From: Bryobacteraceae bacterium
Lineage (GTDB): Bacteria > Acidobacteriota > Terriglobia > Bryobacterales > Bryobacteraceae
Reading direction: 5' to 3'
Assembly: GCA_014379815.1 (NCBI GenBank)
Contig: JACMLA010000032.1
Span: 1 to 14,782, forward strand
DNA: 14,782 bases
In this document: one piece after another, positions 1 through 7,152 of the stretch
Layout of the letters: each line of letters opens with the position of its first letter
Numbering within the stretch: the stretch's first letter is position 1
The notes under the pieces: generated by a model
The model's database searches: none
Told to the model about the DNA's origin: nothing
Seen by the model: only the letters and a program-made list of their open reading frames with translations
Translations under genes and position numbers: made by a program

Positions 1-806
1 ATATCGTTCTCCACCAGAGTGATGCCGTAACGTTCGATGATTCGGGCGATGGCTTCGCGTGACGATAGTGGAATCGTCAGGCCAGTCGGATTCTGAAAGT
101 TGGGAGTCAGCACCACGAGTTGCGGCCGCTCCGCGATGATGGCGCGTTCCACATCCTCAGGCCGCACTCCTTCTGACGTCACAGGCAGCCCTACCAGCCG
201 TACCGCGCTCCGGTCAAACACATTCCGAAGACCGTGATACACCGGATCTTCCACCAGAACAACCGAACCCGGCGCGGTAAAGTGGCGCTGGATCAGGTCG
301 AGAGCGTGCTGGCAGCCATTGGTGATGATGAGATCGTCACCATCGTCCAGAGATCCTTCTTCGGCGGCCTCTTTGATCAACAAGCGTCGAAGAGGGAAGT
401 AGCCAGCGGGAGAGCCAAGCTGCAAAATCGAGCCGGCTTCGGTGCTTGTAACCACCTCGGTACATGTCTTCTGGAAGTCGCCAAGAGGGAACTGATCGCC
501 CGATGGGCGCGAAGACTCAAAGCTGATTCCAGCGTCTTCGCTAGTGGGCATGGAAATCGGTCCGTCGAAATGGACGAAACTGCCGCGGCCCACATGCCCA
601 CGGATCAGGCCATCTGCTTCCAGCAACTCGTACGCGGCGGAGACAGTCGTTCGGTTCAGTCCAAATTGGCTGGCCAGTTCCCGGGTAGCTGGCAGCCGGG
701 AACTGTTTGCGAGGTTACCACTGCGAATCAGGGAGGCAATTTGGTCGCGCAGTTGACGATACAGAGGTGTCGGGGACGTTTCGTCGAGCTGTATCTGACC
801 AAGCAT
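1..806 (-). CDS. MocR/PdxR-type GntR regulator with aminotransferase domain (partial, C-terminus off window)
   Basis: A transcription regulator that fuses a GntR winged helix to a fold-type-I aminotransferase-like domain, which in this family senses PLP or an amino compound. The 268 visible residues show the winged helix at about 14-80 (LPATRELASQFGLNRTTVSA, then the GRGSFV wing) and the first half of the aminotransferase domain at about 105-268, with ITNGCQHALDLI, EDPVYHGL and the NFQNPTG motif (236-242). The PLP lysine would lie beyond the left edge, so cofactor binding cannot be judged. The ATG at 806 is the only reasonable start: an in-frame TGA lies just upstream and the reading fits the family from residue 10 on. 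I see no Shine-Dalgarno. It lies 50 bases downstream of the S1C protease on the same strand. Its target is unknown; the family often controls PLP or GABA-type metabolism next door. Confidence 0.93.
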   Translation of the reverse strand, partial: MLGQIQLDETSPTPLYRQLRDQIASLIRSGNLANSSRLPATRELASQFGLNRTTVSAAYELLEADGLIRGHVGRGSFVHFDGPISMPTSEDAGISFESSRPSGDQFPLGDFQKTCTEVVTSTEAGSILQLGSPAGYFPLRRLLIKEAAEEGSLDDGDDLIITNGCQHALDLIQRHFTAPGSVVLVEDPVYHGLRNVFDRSAVRLVGLPVTSEGVRPEDVERAIIAERPQLVVLTPNFQNPTGLTIPLSSREAIARIIERYGITLVEND

Positions 807-822
807 GCCAATCCGAACTCAA

Positions 823-851
823 AGCATACCAAATTGGCCTGCTGCAAACAA
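823..851 (-). promoter_or_regulatory. Candidate sigma-70 promoter of the MocR-type regulator
   Basis: On the minus strand, TTGTTT (846-851) and TATGCT (823-828) are separated by exactly 17 bases, in the short gap between the protease stop codon and the regulator start. A transcript starting about seven bases after the -10 box would have a leader of only around ten bases, which fits the absence of a Shine-Dalgarno. The -35 match is mediocre, so this is a candidate only; read-through from the protease gene is the alternative. Confidence 0.35.
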
Positions 852-856
852 TGGGT

Positions 857-2215
857 TCAATCCAAGATGATTTCTATGTATCGCAAGCGCCGATCCCGCT
901 CGACCTGTAACACCGCGGTGTCCCCGGGTTCTTTCGCCTCGAGCAATTTTCGAAGATGTACCAGAGACTTTACCTGTTCCTTGTCGAATCGATAGATGAC
1001 ATCGCCCTGTTCCAGCTGACCTGATGTGGAAACCGCGGAGATCGCTTTGCTTGCTACGACGACCCCCGTCTCCTGCCGCAAGCCTTCGAGAATCGACCGG
1101 ATCTGGTCATTTACTTCCAGGGCCAGGATTCCAAGCCGGGGAACGTTGTGTACGTTCTGATCGATCATCGGGGTGAGCCGGTCGGGGTCTCCAGGCAACT
1201 CGAGGACAGTCACTTTCTGCAGTCGCTCCGCCCCGTTTCGCATCAGCAGAAGTCGCACATCTGTTAAAGGACCTTGCCGATACAGGTTGACCTGAAACTG
1301 ACGCGCATTCTCCATAGGCTTGTCATTCAGCGCAAGCAGAATGTCGCCGACCTGAATACCGCTCTGGTCCGCCGGACTCCCCGGCATCACGTCAGAAATG
1401 ATCACTCCATTCGTCCTCTCCAGACCAAGTCCCGCTGCGATTCCCGGCGTGATGGTCTGAGCCGAAACGCCGATAAAGCCTCTGCGTACCCGGCCAGTCT
1501 TCCCCAGCTGGTCGGTGACTGTGCGAATGATGTTGCTCGGTATGGCGAAACCCACTCCTTCGCTGCCGCCGCTTTGGGTCAGAATCAGCGTGTTGATGCC
1601 GACGACGCGTCCGTCCATATCCACGAGAGGTCCACCGCTGTTGCCAGGATTGATCGGCGCGTCGGTCTGAAGATAGATCACCGGATCGTCGGGCTTCAGC
1701 TGCCGGGCCACTGCGCTGACGACGCCAAGACTGACGGCTTCGTCGAGCCCAAGAGGATGTCCGAATGCCATCACCATCTGCCCTTGCCGGGCGCGGTCGG
1801 AATCGGCAAAGTTGACGGCCGGTAGCGATGTGGCTTCTACCTTAAGCAGAGCGATGTCGGTCTCGGGATCAGCGCCAAGCACTTTAGCCCGGAGTAGCGG
1901 CCCTCTGTTTTTGACAATCGACTTGCCGGGCGACGAGTTAGGCAATGGCAGATAGACCTGGATCCGTGTGGCACCTGACACAACGTGGGCGTTGGTAACA
2001 ATCAGTCCGTCTGCGCTGACAATGAAACCCGAACCGGAGCTCTGCCTGACGGAGGCGCCGTCCCGGTCAATGGCGTAGCCGTTGCTAAGAACTTGTACTA
2101 CCGAGGGCCGGATACGCGAAGAGAGCTCTTCCATTTGCTGGCTTAGGGCGCGCAAGGAGGATTGCTGGGCGCGTACGGAAACGAAACTCAACAGCAGGGC
2201 AAAAAGGATGCGCAT
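857..2215 (-). CDS. Periplasmic S1C serine protease, HtrA/DegP type, two PDZ domains
   Basis: An envelope quality-control protease or chaperone of the HtrA family. The 452 residues begin with a signal peptide (MRILFALLLSFVSVRAQ). The trypsin-like domain spans about 35-240 and has a complete catalytic triad: His77 in TNAHVV, Asp120 in DPETDIALLKV and Ser193 in GNSGGPL. PDZ1 starts near 245 (RRGFIGV) and includes MPGSPADQSGIQVGDIL. A more diverged PDZ2 runs from about 355 to the end and includes QLEQGDVIYRF. Size and layout match DegP/DegQ. The ATG at 2215 begins the signal peptide directly; only a weak purine run (GAAAG) precedes it. It diverges from the triple-RidA gene, and the regulator gene follows it downstream. 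The substrate cannot be told from sequence. Confidence 0.95.
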   Translation of the reverse strand: MRILFALLLSFVSVRAQQSSLRALSQQMEELSSRIRPSVVQVLSNGYAIDRDGASVRQSSGSGFIVSADGLIVTNAHVVSGATRIQVYLPLPNSSPGKSIVKNRGPLLRAKVLGADPETDIALLKVEATSLPAVNFADSDRARQGQMVMAFGHPLGLDEAVSLGVVSAVARQLKPDDPVIYLQTDAPINPGNSGGPLVDMDGRVVGINTLILTQSGGSEGVGFAIPSNIIRTVTDQLGKTGRVRRGFIGVSAQTITPGIAAGLGLERTNGVIISDVMPGSPADQSGIQVGDILLALNDKPMENARQFQVNLYRQGPLTDVRLLLMRNGAERLQKVTVLELPGDPDRLTPMIDQNVHNVPRLGILALEVNDQIRSILEGLRQETGVVVASKAISAVSTSGQLEQGDVIYRFDKEQVKSLVHLRKLLEAKEPGDTAVLQVERDRRLRYIEIILD

Positions 2216-2272
2216 AGTCTTTCAGTGTGATTCCCGAGACGGAGCGACCGATACAATGGTGACGGAAAACTC
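2216..2272. promoter_or_regulatory. Divergent control region between the S1C protease and the triple-RidA gene
   Basis: Only 57 bases separate two divergent start codons, so promoters for both genes must lie here or extend into the coding ends. On the plus strand, TACAAT at 2252-2257 is a five-of-six match to a -10 box, but no good -35 lies 16-18 bases upstream. GGA at 2264-2266 could serve as a Shine-Dalgarno for the plus gene. No clear operator palindrome was seen. Confidence 0.3.
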
Positions 2273-3367
2273 ATGGCTGTCCGCTTACTGGCGCTGCTCG
2301 TCCTCTGTTGCCTGATCTCTGCTTCGGTCGTCTCTGCCGCCTCCAAACGAAAAAAGAAGGGCGAAGTGGAAGAGATTACACAAACGCTGGAATTACCGAA
2401 GGATCCTCCTTCCGCGATTGTGGCCGATGCATCCAGGCTGGCTTTTTATACCGCGCCCTTATCTTCGAAAGGCTTGCTTTCGCAGCAAATCCGCGATGCG
2501 ATTAAGGCCCTGCTAACTGCCAGCCGTGGTTCGCAAATTGTCAAAATACGTGCCTTCGTGGCCGGCAGTGCGGACCTGCGCCGGGTCCCTTCACTGGTGA
2601 GCGAAATCTTCACCGACAAACGGTTTGCCCTTCCCGCAGTGACCGTGGTCCAGGTAGGAGCACTTCCTCTTGTCGGGGCTCAGGTACAACTCGAAGCCAT
2701 CGCCCTGGACAAAAAGACTGTGAATCCCAAAGGCCTGGCTTTCATCAGCGGTCAGGCTGGCGTTGCGACCGACGTAGGGTCACGGCTTACAAAGGCGGTG
2801 GTCGACGCGGGATCCAAACCGGAGTCGGTACGCCGACTCACCTGCTTTTTGGATTCGCTCGACAATGAGGCCGCGCTGCGACAGGAGCTGTCCGCTGCTT
2901 TTGCACGGGCATCGACTTCTTACGTGCAACTCCGTCGTGATTCTGCGGGACCTTTTACCGAGTGCGAAGCTGTCGCGGCTCTGGACGGGCAGCCGTCCCG
3001 AAGTCCGCAGGTGTCCGGGTCCAATGAGCGCTATTCACAAATCTCCAGCGTGGGACCAGTCCCGATCGCATTCACGGGCATCCAGATGGCTTTTGGCCGC
3101 GAGGAGAAAGACGTGCGACTTGCGCTCGATCGCTTCGAGAAAACACTGGAGAGTGTCGGTGCTTCGTGGAAGTCGGTCGTCTTCGGCCACACCTATCTGC
3201 TCCTTGGATCCATACGAGACAAGTTCCGCGAAGTTCGATCGACTCTGATCAACACCAAAGAGCCCCCCGCGAGTACTACTCTGGTGTTCGAAGGTTTGCA
3301 GTCACTCGATGCTTCGTTTGGTATCGAGGCTGTTGCCGTCGTGGAAAAATCAGCTGGTTCGAAGTAG
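2273..3367 (+). CDS. Exported protein with three tandem RidA/YjgF-like domains
   Basis: An envelope protein of 364 residues, function unknown. A signal peptide (MAVRLLALLVLCCLISASVV, cleavage near 21-23) is followed by a lysine-rich stretch and three repeats that each look like one RidA fold: about 54-146, 153-238 and 264-358. Each opens with a strand of the form [LI]AF (LAFYT, LAFIS, IAFTG) and closes with the family's EA[IV]A motif (141-144, 232-235, 352-355). RidA proteins are usually cytoplasmic homotrimers of about 130 residues, so one chain here could make the whole trimer-like barrel. The arginine used by RidA for imine hydrolysis (Arg105 in E. coli) aligns with Val or Thr in every repeat, so classical deaminase activity is unlikely. 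Chorismatase-type enzymes, which fold as a YjgF-like pseudotrimer, are an alternative relative. The stop overlaps the end of rdgB. Confidence 0.82.
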   Translation: MAVRLLALLVLCCLISASVVSAASKRKKKGEVEEITQTLELPKDPPSAIVADASRLAFYTAPLSSKGLLSQQIRDAIKALLTASRGSQIVKIRAFVAGSADLRRVPSLVSEIFTDKRFALPAVTVVQVGALPLVGAQVQLEAIALDKKTVNPKGLAFISGQAGVATDVGSRLTKAVVDAGSKPESVRRLTCFLDSLDNEAALRQELSAAFARASTSYVQLRRDSAGPFTECEAVAALDGQPSRSPQVSGSNERYSQISSVGPVPIAFTGIQMAFGREEKDVRLALDRFEKTLESVGASWKSVVFGHTYLLLGSIRDKFREVRSTLINTKEPPASTTLVFEGLQSLDASFGIEAVAVVEKSAGSK

Positions 3368-3931
3368 AAATCCAACCATCTGTCGGAGCGCCTTTCCGCG
3401 ATGGCTGACTTCCTGTTTACGCTCCAGCGTAACCTCGCCGAAGGTGCACTGGAATGGCGGATACCAGAACAGAGGATCGTATCCAAATCCATTAGAACCT
3501 CGTGGTGCCAGCAGAATCTCGCCCTCGACTTCACCGCGAAATGAACCTATCAGCTCACCACCTCTGACAAGCGCGATCGCACAGACAAATCGGGCAGTTC
3601 GCAAAGGATTGCTGCCGAGTCTTTCGAGGACAAGACGGTTGTTACTTTCATCGGTCGCATCCTGTCCTGAGTATCGGGCCGAGAAAATGCCGGGTTCGCC
3701 TCCCAGAGCGTTCACCTCCAGACCCGAGTCCTCGGCGAAGAGCAAGCCTTCTGCATGCGCGCCATACGCCATGGCCTTTTGAACGGCGTTCTCTTCGAAA
3801 CTCGAGCCCGTTTCCTCTGGCGGTGGGATCGTAGCTAGAGAAGGCAGCAGTTCGATCGCAAGAGCAGGCCCAACAACCTTCTGGAATTCGCGGATTTTGC
3901 CAGCGTTAGTTGTTGCGCAGTAAACGATCAC
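3350..3931 (-). CDS. rdgB: XTP/dITP pyrophosphatase (non-canonical purine NTP pyrophosphatase)
   Basis: A housecleaning enzyme that hydrolyses dITP, XTP and ITP to monophosphates and pyrophosphate, keeping deaminated purines out of DNA and RNA. The 193 residues are full length for the RdgB/HAM1 family. Visible signatures are the N-terminal TTNAGK (7-12), the metal and catalytic EDSG (67-70, Asp68), the base-recognition GFGYDPLF (148-155) and SHRGKAL (176-182). The start is GTG at 3931, whose GTG overlaps the TGA of rph by four bases (GTGA), indicating translational coupling; rph-rdgB pairing is a familiar arrangement. Its 3' end overlaps the convergent triple-RidA gene by 18 bases. Confidence 0.97.
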   Translation of the reverse strand: MIVYCATTNAGKIREFQKVVGPALAIELLPSLATIPPPEETGSSFEENAVQKAMAYGAHAEGLLFAEDSGLEVNALGGEPGIFSARYSGQDATDESNNRLVLERLGSNPLRTARFVCAIALVRGGELIGSFRGEVEGEILLAPRGSNGFGYDPLFWYPPFQCTFGEVTLERKQEVSHRGKALRQMVGFLLRTS

Positions 3932-4653
3932 CTGTTGATATAACTCTGCTGCAATTCGATAAGATCCTTAATTCCAGCGCGTGCCAGCGAAATCATAGCG
4001 GCAAGGTGATCGTCGTCGAAAGACTTCTTCTCCCCGGTTGCCTGAACTTCCACGAACTTGCCGCCGGAGGTCATGACGACGTTCATGTCGACGTCCGCTT
4101 TCGAGTCTTCCTCATAATCCAGATCGAGCAAAGGCACCCCCGAGACAACACCTGCGCTGATTGCGGCCACTGGCTCCGTAATGGGGTTACGCTTCAAGGC
4201 ACCGTACTTCACAAGTTTTCCGAGTGCGTTTGCCATTGCAAGCCACGCGCCTGTGATCGAAGCGGTACGTGTGCCGCCGTCCGCCTGAATCACATCGCAA
4301 TCGACGATAACCGTTCGCTCGCCCAGAAGTTCGGTGTTGACTACTGTACGAAGCGAGCGCCCGATGAGTCTCTGGATCTCCAGTGTGCGCCCTGATTGCC
4401 GTCCCTTTTGCACTTCGCGAGGGGAACGGGTGGCCGTCGCCCGGGGCAGCATCGAGTACTCGGCCGTAACCCAGCCCTTGCCAGAGTTGCGGAGAAATGA
4501 GGGCACGCTTTCTTCAACGCTGGCGGCACAAAGTACACGCGTATTGCCAAACTCGATGAGTACGGAACCTTCCGCCGTCAGCAGATAATCCTGTGTAATG
4601 CTAACCGGACGCATCTGCGCTGCAGTCCGGCCGCCGCTTCTTGGTTTGCTCAT
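3928..4653 (-). CDS. rph: Ribonuclease PH
   Basis: A phosphorolytic 3'-5' exoribonuclease that trims tRNA 3' ends, using phosphate and releasing nucleoside diphosphates; it acts as a cytoplasmic hexamer. The 241 residues are full length. Diagnostic blocks are GWVTAEYSMLPRATATR (60-76), SGRTLEIQRLIGRSLR (87-102, with the phosphate-binding arginine), DCDVIQADGGTRTASITGA (118-136) and DLDYEEDSKADVDMN (177-191) with the acidic metal site. It starts at ATG 4653, four bases after the stop of the small membrane protein gene, and overlaps rdgB downstream. No Shine-Dalgarno is visible; instead a tandem octamer precedes the start, so it probably depends on translation from upstream. Confidence 0.98.
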   Translation of the reverse strand: MSKPRSGGRTAAQMRPVSITQDYLLTAEGSVLIEFGNTRVLCAASVEESVPSFLRNSGKGWVTAEYSMLPRATATRSPREVQKGRQSGRTLEIQRLIGRSLRTVVNTELLGERTVIVDCDVIQADGGTRTASITGAWLAMANALGKLVKYGALKRNPITEPVAAISAGVVSGVPLLDLDYEEDSKADVDMNVVMTSGGKFVEVQATGEKKSFDDDHLAAMISLARAGIKDLIELQQSYINR

Positions 4654-4669
4654 TTATTCACTTATTCAC
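4654..4669 (-). repeat. Tandem octamer directly before rph
   Basis: On the minus strand GTGAATAA occurs twice head to tail and abuts the ATG of rph. The copy nearer to rph carries the TGA stop of the 46-residue gene. The repeat occupies the place where a ribosome binding site would be expected and contains no GGAG-like core. It may be chance, or it may keep the initiation region unstructured. Confidence 0.6.
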
Positions 4670-4798
4670 AACAGTAAAGTAGACAGACGCCATCAAGAGC
4701 AGGAGTGCCACAACGATGACGATGATACATCCAATGGCCTGGGGCGGTGCTGCCGGAGGCGGGCCTTTACGGCCTTTTGCGGGTCTGTATTTCGCCAT
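4658..4798 (-). CDS. Small single-pass membrane protein (46 residues)
   Basis: An unrecognised small gene between the isomerase-like gene and rph, found by reading the gap. It starts at ATG 4798, 12 bases after the upstream stop, and ends in TGA four bases before the rph start, so it sits in register within the operon. The product has a basic, proline-rich N-terminus (MAKYRPAKGRKGPPPAAPPQ) and one hydrophobic helix at about 21-44 (IGCIIVIVVALLLLMASVY at 22-40) with a short polar end (NK). The positive-inside rule predicts the N-terminus in the cytoplasm. A CTGGA-like sequence lies a few bases before the start. Clean packing on both sides and the clear membrane segment argue for a real gene; the function is unknown. 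Confidence 0.72.
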   Translation of the reverse strand: MAKYRPAKGRKGPPPAAPPQAIGCIIVIVVALLLLMASVYFTVVNK

Positions 4799-4810
4799 AC
4801 GTCCAGGGTA

Positions 4811-6703
4811 TCATCTGGCTTTTGTACGGCTTTTCAGAAAGACTGCTGCTTCACGAAAGAACTCGTCCAGCACATCCAGCGTTGCGTCTTCAGTGTCTTT
4901 AAGAGTGATCGAAACCACAAACCGACCTTTCTCCGACAGCGCAAGCTGCGTTGCCAGGTACTGAGAACGGTGGTACTCCGCGGTGAAATCCGCAGCCGGC
5001 AGTTTTTCGCTTTTTTCCGAAATCAGGATCGTCGACAGACATTTGCCATGACCGATAATCATCTCGTGATACGAATGGTTCATAGCCGGTCCTTCGTGTA
5101 CATCGACCGGCATCTTCAGCACGCTCCGAAAGACTTTCTGGGCGGCACGGTCCAGAATTTTTCGGACGGCCCGCCCACGTTCGCTGTAACGGAGATCCCC
5201 AAAGAAAGTCAGCTCGCCGTACTCGACACGGCGGTCGCAAGCTAAAGTTTTCAGCAAGCCTGCATAGATCTCAGGGGCACTTCTTCCCACGATTTCAATC
5301 TGCTCCGGCAACCGTCCGTACTGGAGAGTGAGTGCGCTTTTGTACCTGGCGCGCTTTGTCGAACCGTGGGTGGCGACCCACTCCTTCGTTTTCTCAATTC
5401 CACCCGCGGTCTTCGCATCTGCGAACAAGCGGCCAGTGATCGCTTTGTATAGCTCAACACCTGGTTGCGTCACGAAATTCATATCCTGCAGCCAACCCAT
5501 TCCAAAAACCGTGTAGTGGATAAACTGCATGTATCGTGAAAGCTCGGGTGAGTCCATCGTCACCAGTGCTACAGGGTATCCGGCGCGTCGCAAGGATGCA
5601 ATCTTGCTGGCATCTCCGTTTTTGCCCAGCGACTTGATGTGTAAAGCAAGGAAGCAACGGTCCTGCGCATGATCTTTCGGAGCACGGTAATCGGCCAGAC
5701 GGACCTTCTCGCCGAATACCAGTTTTATGCCGAAATCTTCGCGCTTTCCTAGGGACTCTTCGAAGTTTTGCTTGGTCCATATCCCCGCGCCTAGCCAGGC
5801 TTTGGGAAGAAGCAGAGTGATTTTATTCCTGCCCTGAACGGCCTGCGTGTTGAGAAAAGAAGCAAGTTTCCATGCAGTCTGGATGTGCTCATCGCGAAGC
5901 CACGTGCTCTCCATCCAGACATCCAGCGGCACAGAAGCAAACGCCAGGGGATACAGGCTGCCTCGTGTCATCGGACTGCTGTGACGTCCCGATGTTGAGT
6001 TGCCATTGTCCAGCTGCAGCTCCACCTTACGATAGCCGCCGGCTTTGCCAAACTGGTCCAGCAAAGAACCAGGCAGTGTCATGTAGAGGAAGTTCGAAGT
6101 ACTGTCTATTTTGAATTTATCGTAGAGCAGCTTTAGCTTTTCCAGATTTACCACCGGCTCGTACGAGGTCATCCCTAGCGCCTGACCAACGACCAGTGTG
6201 CTCTTCAAAGCTTCTGCGAGCGACACGCCGGAGCGCGACTCAATGTCCTCCAGAATTGCTTTTAACTTGCCGGGATCGGTAGAGTCAAGAACGTAAACAC
6301 GAGGACCTCTTCGTAGCAGGCCAGCCGCGTTGTACATCGACTTGTCTTCCGCCGAACCACCCATTCCGGCCCAGATCAGCCAGCGTAGTGGTACTCCGTG
6401 GGTCTGGCGCAGGCACCTGCGAATCTCAGACACCTCGTTGGCAATGACGCCGGGCCACTCAGGATGCTCCTGGGATTGCCACACCAGATTAAACACACCG
6501 TAGCTGTTTTTAGTGACCCGGTTTTCGCTATCCACCTCCATGCCGATGCGGACCAGAGGGTTCCGCCCGGGATTGATGGACTCGAGTCCTTTGCGCCGCG
6601 CGCGGGAATCGAGGGACTGCAATTTCTCAAGCACATTCTGCTTCTGAAAATCCTCGGCTGCGGACGTTGAGGAGGGCTTATCGTTGTACAGGGTCAGAAG
6701 CAC
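4811..6703 (-). CDS. Diverged phosphoglucose-isomerase-like (SIS-fold) protein
   Basis: A large cytoplasmic protein resembling the PGI half of transaldolase/PGI fusions. Numbering from the longest frame (GTG at 6784), PGI-like landmarks appear in order: WAGMGGSAEDKSMY (138-151, matching GxGGSSL), VYVLDSTDP (163-171), SGRHSSPMTRGSLYPLAF (265-282, matching GGRFSxLSxxGLLP), GRNKITLLLPKAW (318-330), FEESLGK (341-347) and a tail ending GRFVVSITLKD (620-630). The sugar-phosphate loop, normally SKSGTTxET, reads VGQALGMTSYEP (199-210), and the C-terminal HSTGQxxKGG block is replaced by GPAMNHSYHEMIIGHGKC (565-582). It may be inactive or use another sugar phosphate. I chose GTG 6703 because the longest start would overlap the divergent lipoprotein by 56 bases; however GTG 6784 has AAAGG eight bases upstream, and GTG 6634 is also possible. 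It heads the operon with rph and rdgB. Confidence 0.78.
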   Translation of the reverse strand: MLLTLYNDKPSSTSAAEDFQKQNVLEKLQSLDSRARRKGLESINPGRNPLVRIGMEVDSENRVTKNSYGVFNLVWQSQEHPEWPGVIANEVSEIRRCLRQTHGVPLRWLIWAGMGGSAEDKSMYNAAGLLRRGPRVYVLDSTDPGKLKAILEDIESRSGVSLAEALKSTLVVGQALGMTSYEPVVNLEKLKLLYDKFKIDSTSNFLYMTLPGSLLDQFGKAGGYRKVELQLDNGNSTSGRHSSPMTRGSLYPLAFASVPLDVWMESTWLRDEHIQTAWKLASFLNTQAVQGRNKITLLLPKAWLGAGIWTKQNFEESLGKREDFGIKLVFGEKVRLADYRAPKDHAQDRCFLALHIKSLGKNGDASKIASLRRAGYPVALVTMDSPELSRYMQFIHYTVFGMGWLQDMNFVTQPGVELYKAITGRLFADAKTAGGIEKTKEWVATHGSTKRARYKSALTLQYGRLPEQIEIVGRSAPEIYAGLLKTLACDRRVEYGELTFFGDLRYSERGRAVRKILDRAAQKVFRSVLKMPVDVHEGPAMNHSYHEMIIGHGKCLSTILISEKSEKLPAADFTAEYHRSQYLATQLALSEKGRFVVSITLKDTEDATLDVLDEFFREAAVFLKSRTKAR

Positions 6704-6728
6704 GCTATTCGTTTTACCATGGGCGAAG

Positions 6729-7124
6729 ATGACCCGACGAAGCGTAATCGGTGCAGCATTTAGTCTTGCTGCCTGCAGTCCCACCCGCAGGACCTTTGAT
6801 CAGGTTTTACCGTTGCAACTCGAGGGAACTACGTGGAGGCGGGGTGATCTCAAGCTGGGCCCGGCCATTCCGGAACAGGTGCAGCAACTGGGCGTAGTCG
6901 ACGCATCGGAGGCAACCTATCTGGGGCAAGGCTCAGTCAGGGTACGGGTGTTCCGGATGAAGGCTGAGACGTCTGCGTTTGAACTGATGCAGAAATGGCG
7001 ACAGGTCGACGGTCTGGCGGCTTACAAGGGCCAGTACTTCTTCGTGGCGGAGGGTAGCGGGACTTCGCGGGACGCTGTACTTGAGGTTCTGTCGGCTCTA
7101 CAGCGGCTCAACAGTGTTGCGTAA
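6729..7124 (+). CDS. Putative lipoprotein (131 residues)
   Basis: A small predicted lipoprotein of unknown function. The ATG at 6729 yields MTRRSVIGAAFSLAACSP, a lipoprotein signal peptide with lipobox LAAC and Cys16 as the lipidation site; the paired arginines (3-4) give it a Tat-like look. The mature part is a compact mixed domain with LEGTTWRRGDL (31-41) and ATYLGQGSVRVRVFRMKAE (62-80). It faintly resembles small acidobacterial export proteins of the DUF6599 kind; I cannot confirm that. It diverges from the isomerase-like gene with starts 25 bases apart at most, so each promoter must lie within the other gene. It ends eight bases before the stop of the convergent gamma-glutamyltransferase-like gene. 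Confidence 0.72.
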   Translation: MTRRSVIGAAFSLAACSPTRRTFDQVLPLQLEGTTWRRGDLKLGPAIPEQVQQLGVVDASEATYLGQGSVRVRVFRMKAETSAFELMQKWRQVDGLAAYKGQYFFVAEGSGTSRDAVLEVLSALQRLNSVA

Positions 7125-7152
7125 GGTTGTCTCTACCAGGCCTGCGCAACGC
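7114..7152. terminator. Possible bidirectional hairpin between convergent genes
   Basis: An eight-base-pair stem (7114-7121 with 7145-7152, one G-T pair) encloses both stop codons of the convergent lipoprotein and gamma-glutamyltransferase-like genes. The loop is long (23 bases) and no T-run follows on either side, so it is a weak candidate for an intrinsic terminator. Confidence 0.25.

Noticed and set aside
234..995. Plus-strand 253-residue open frame
   Set aside because: It is antisense to the MocR-type regulator and the end of the protease; its reading has no recognisable domain, whereas the minus-strand reading matches families throughout.
1274..1825. Plus-strand 183-residue open frame
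   Set aside because: A shadow of the S1C protease, lying over its catalytic domain, with a composition typical of antisense frames.
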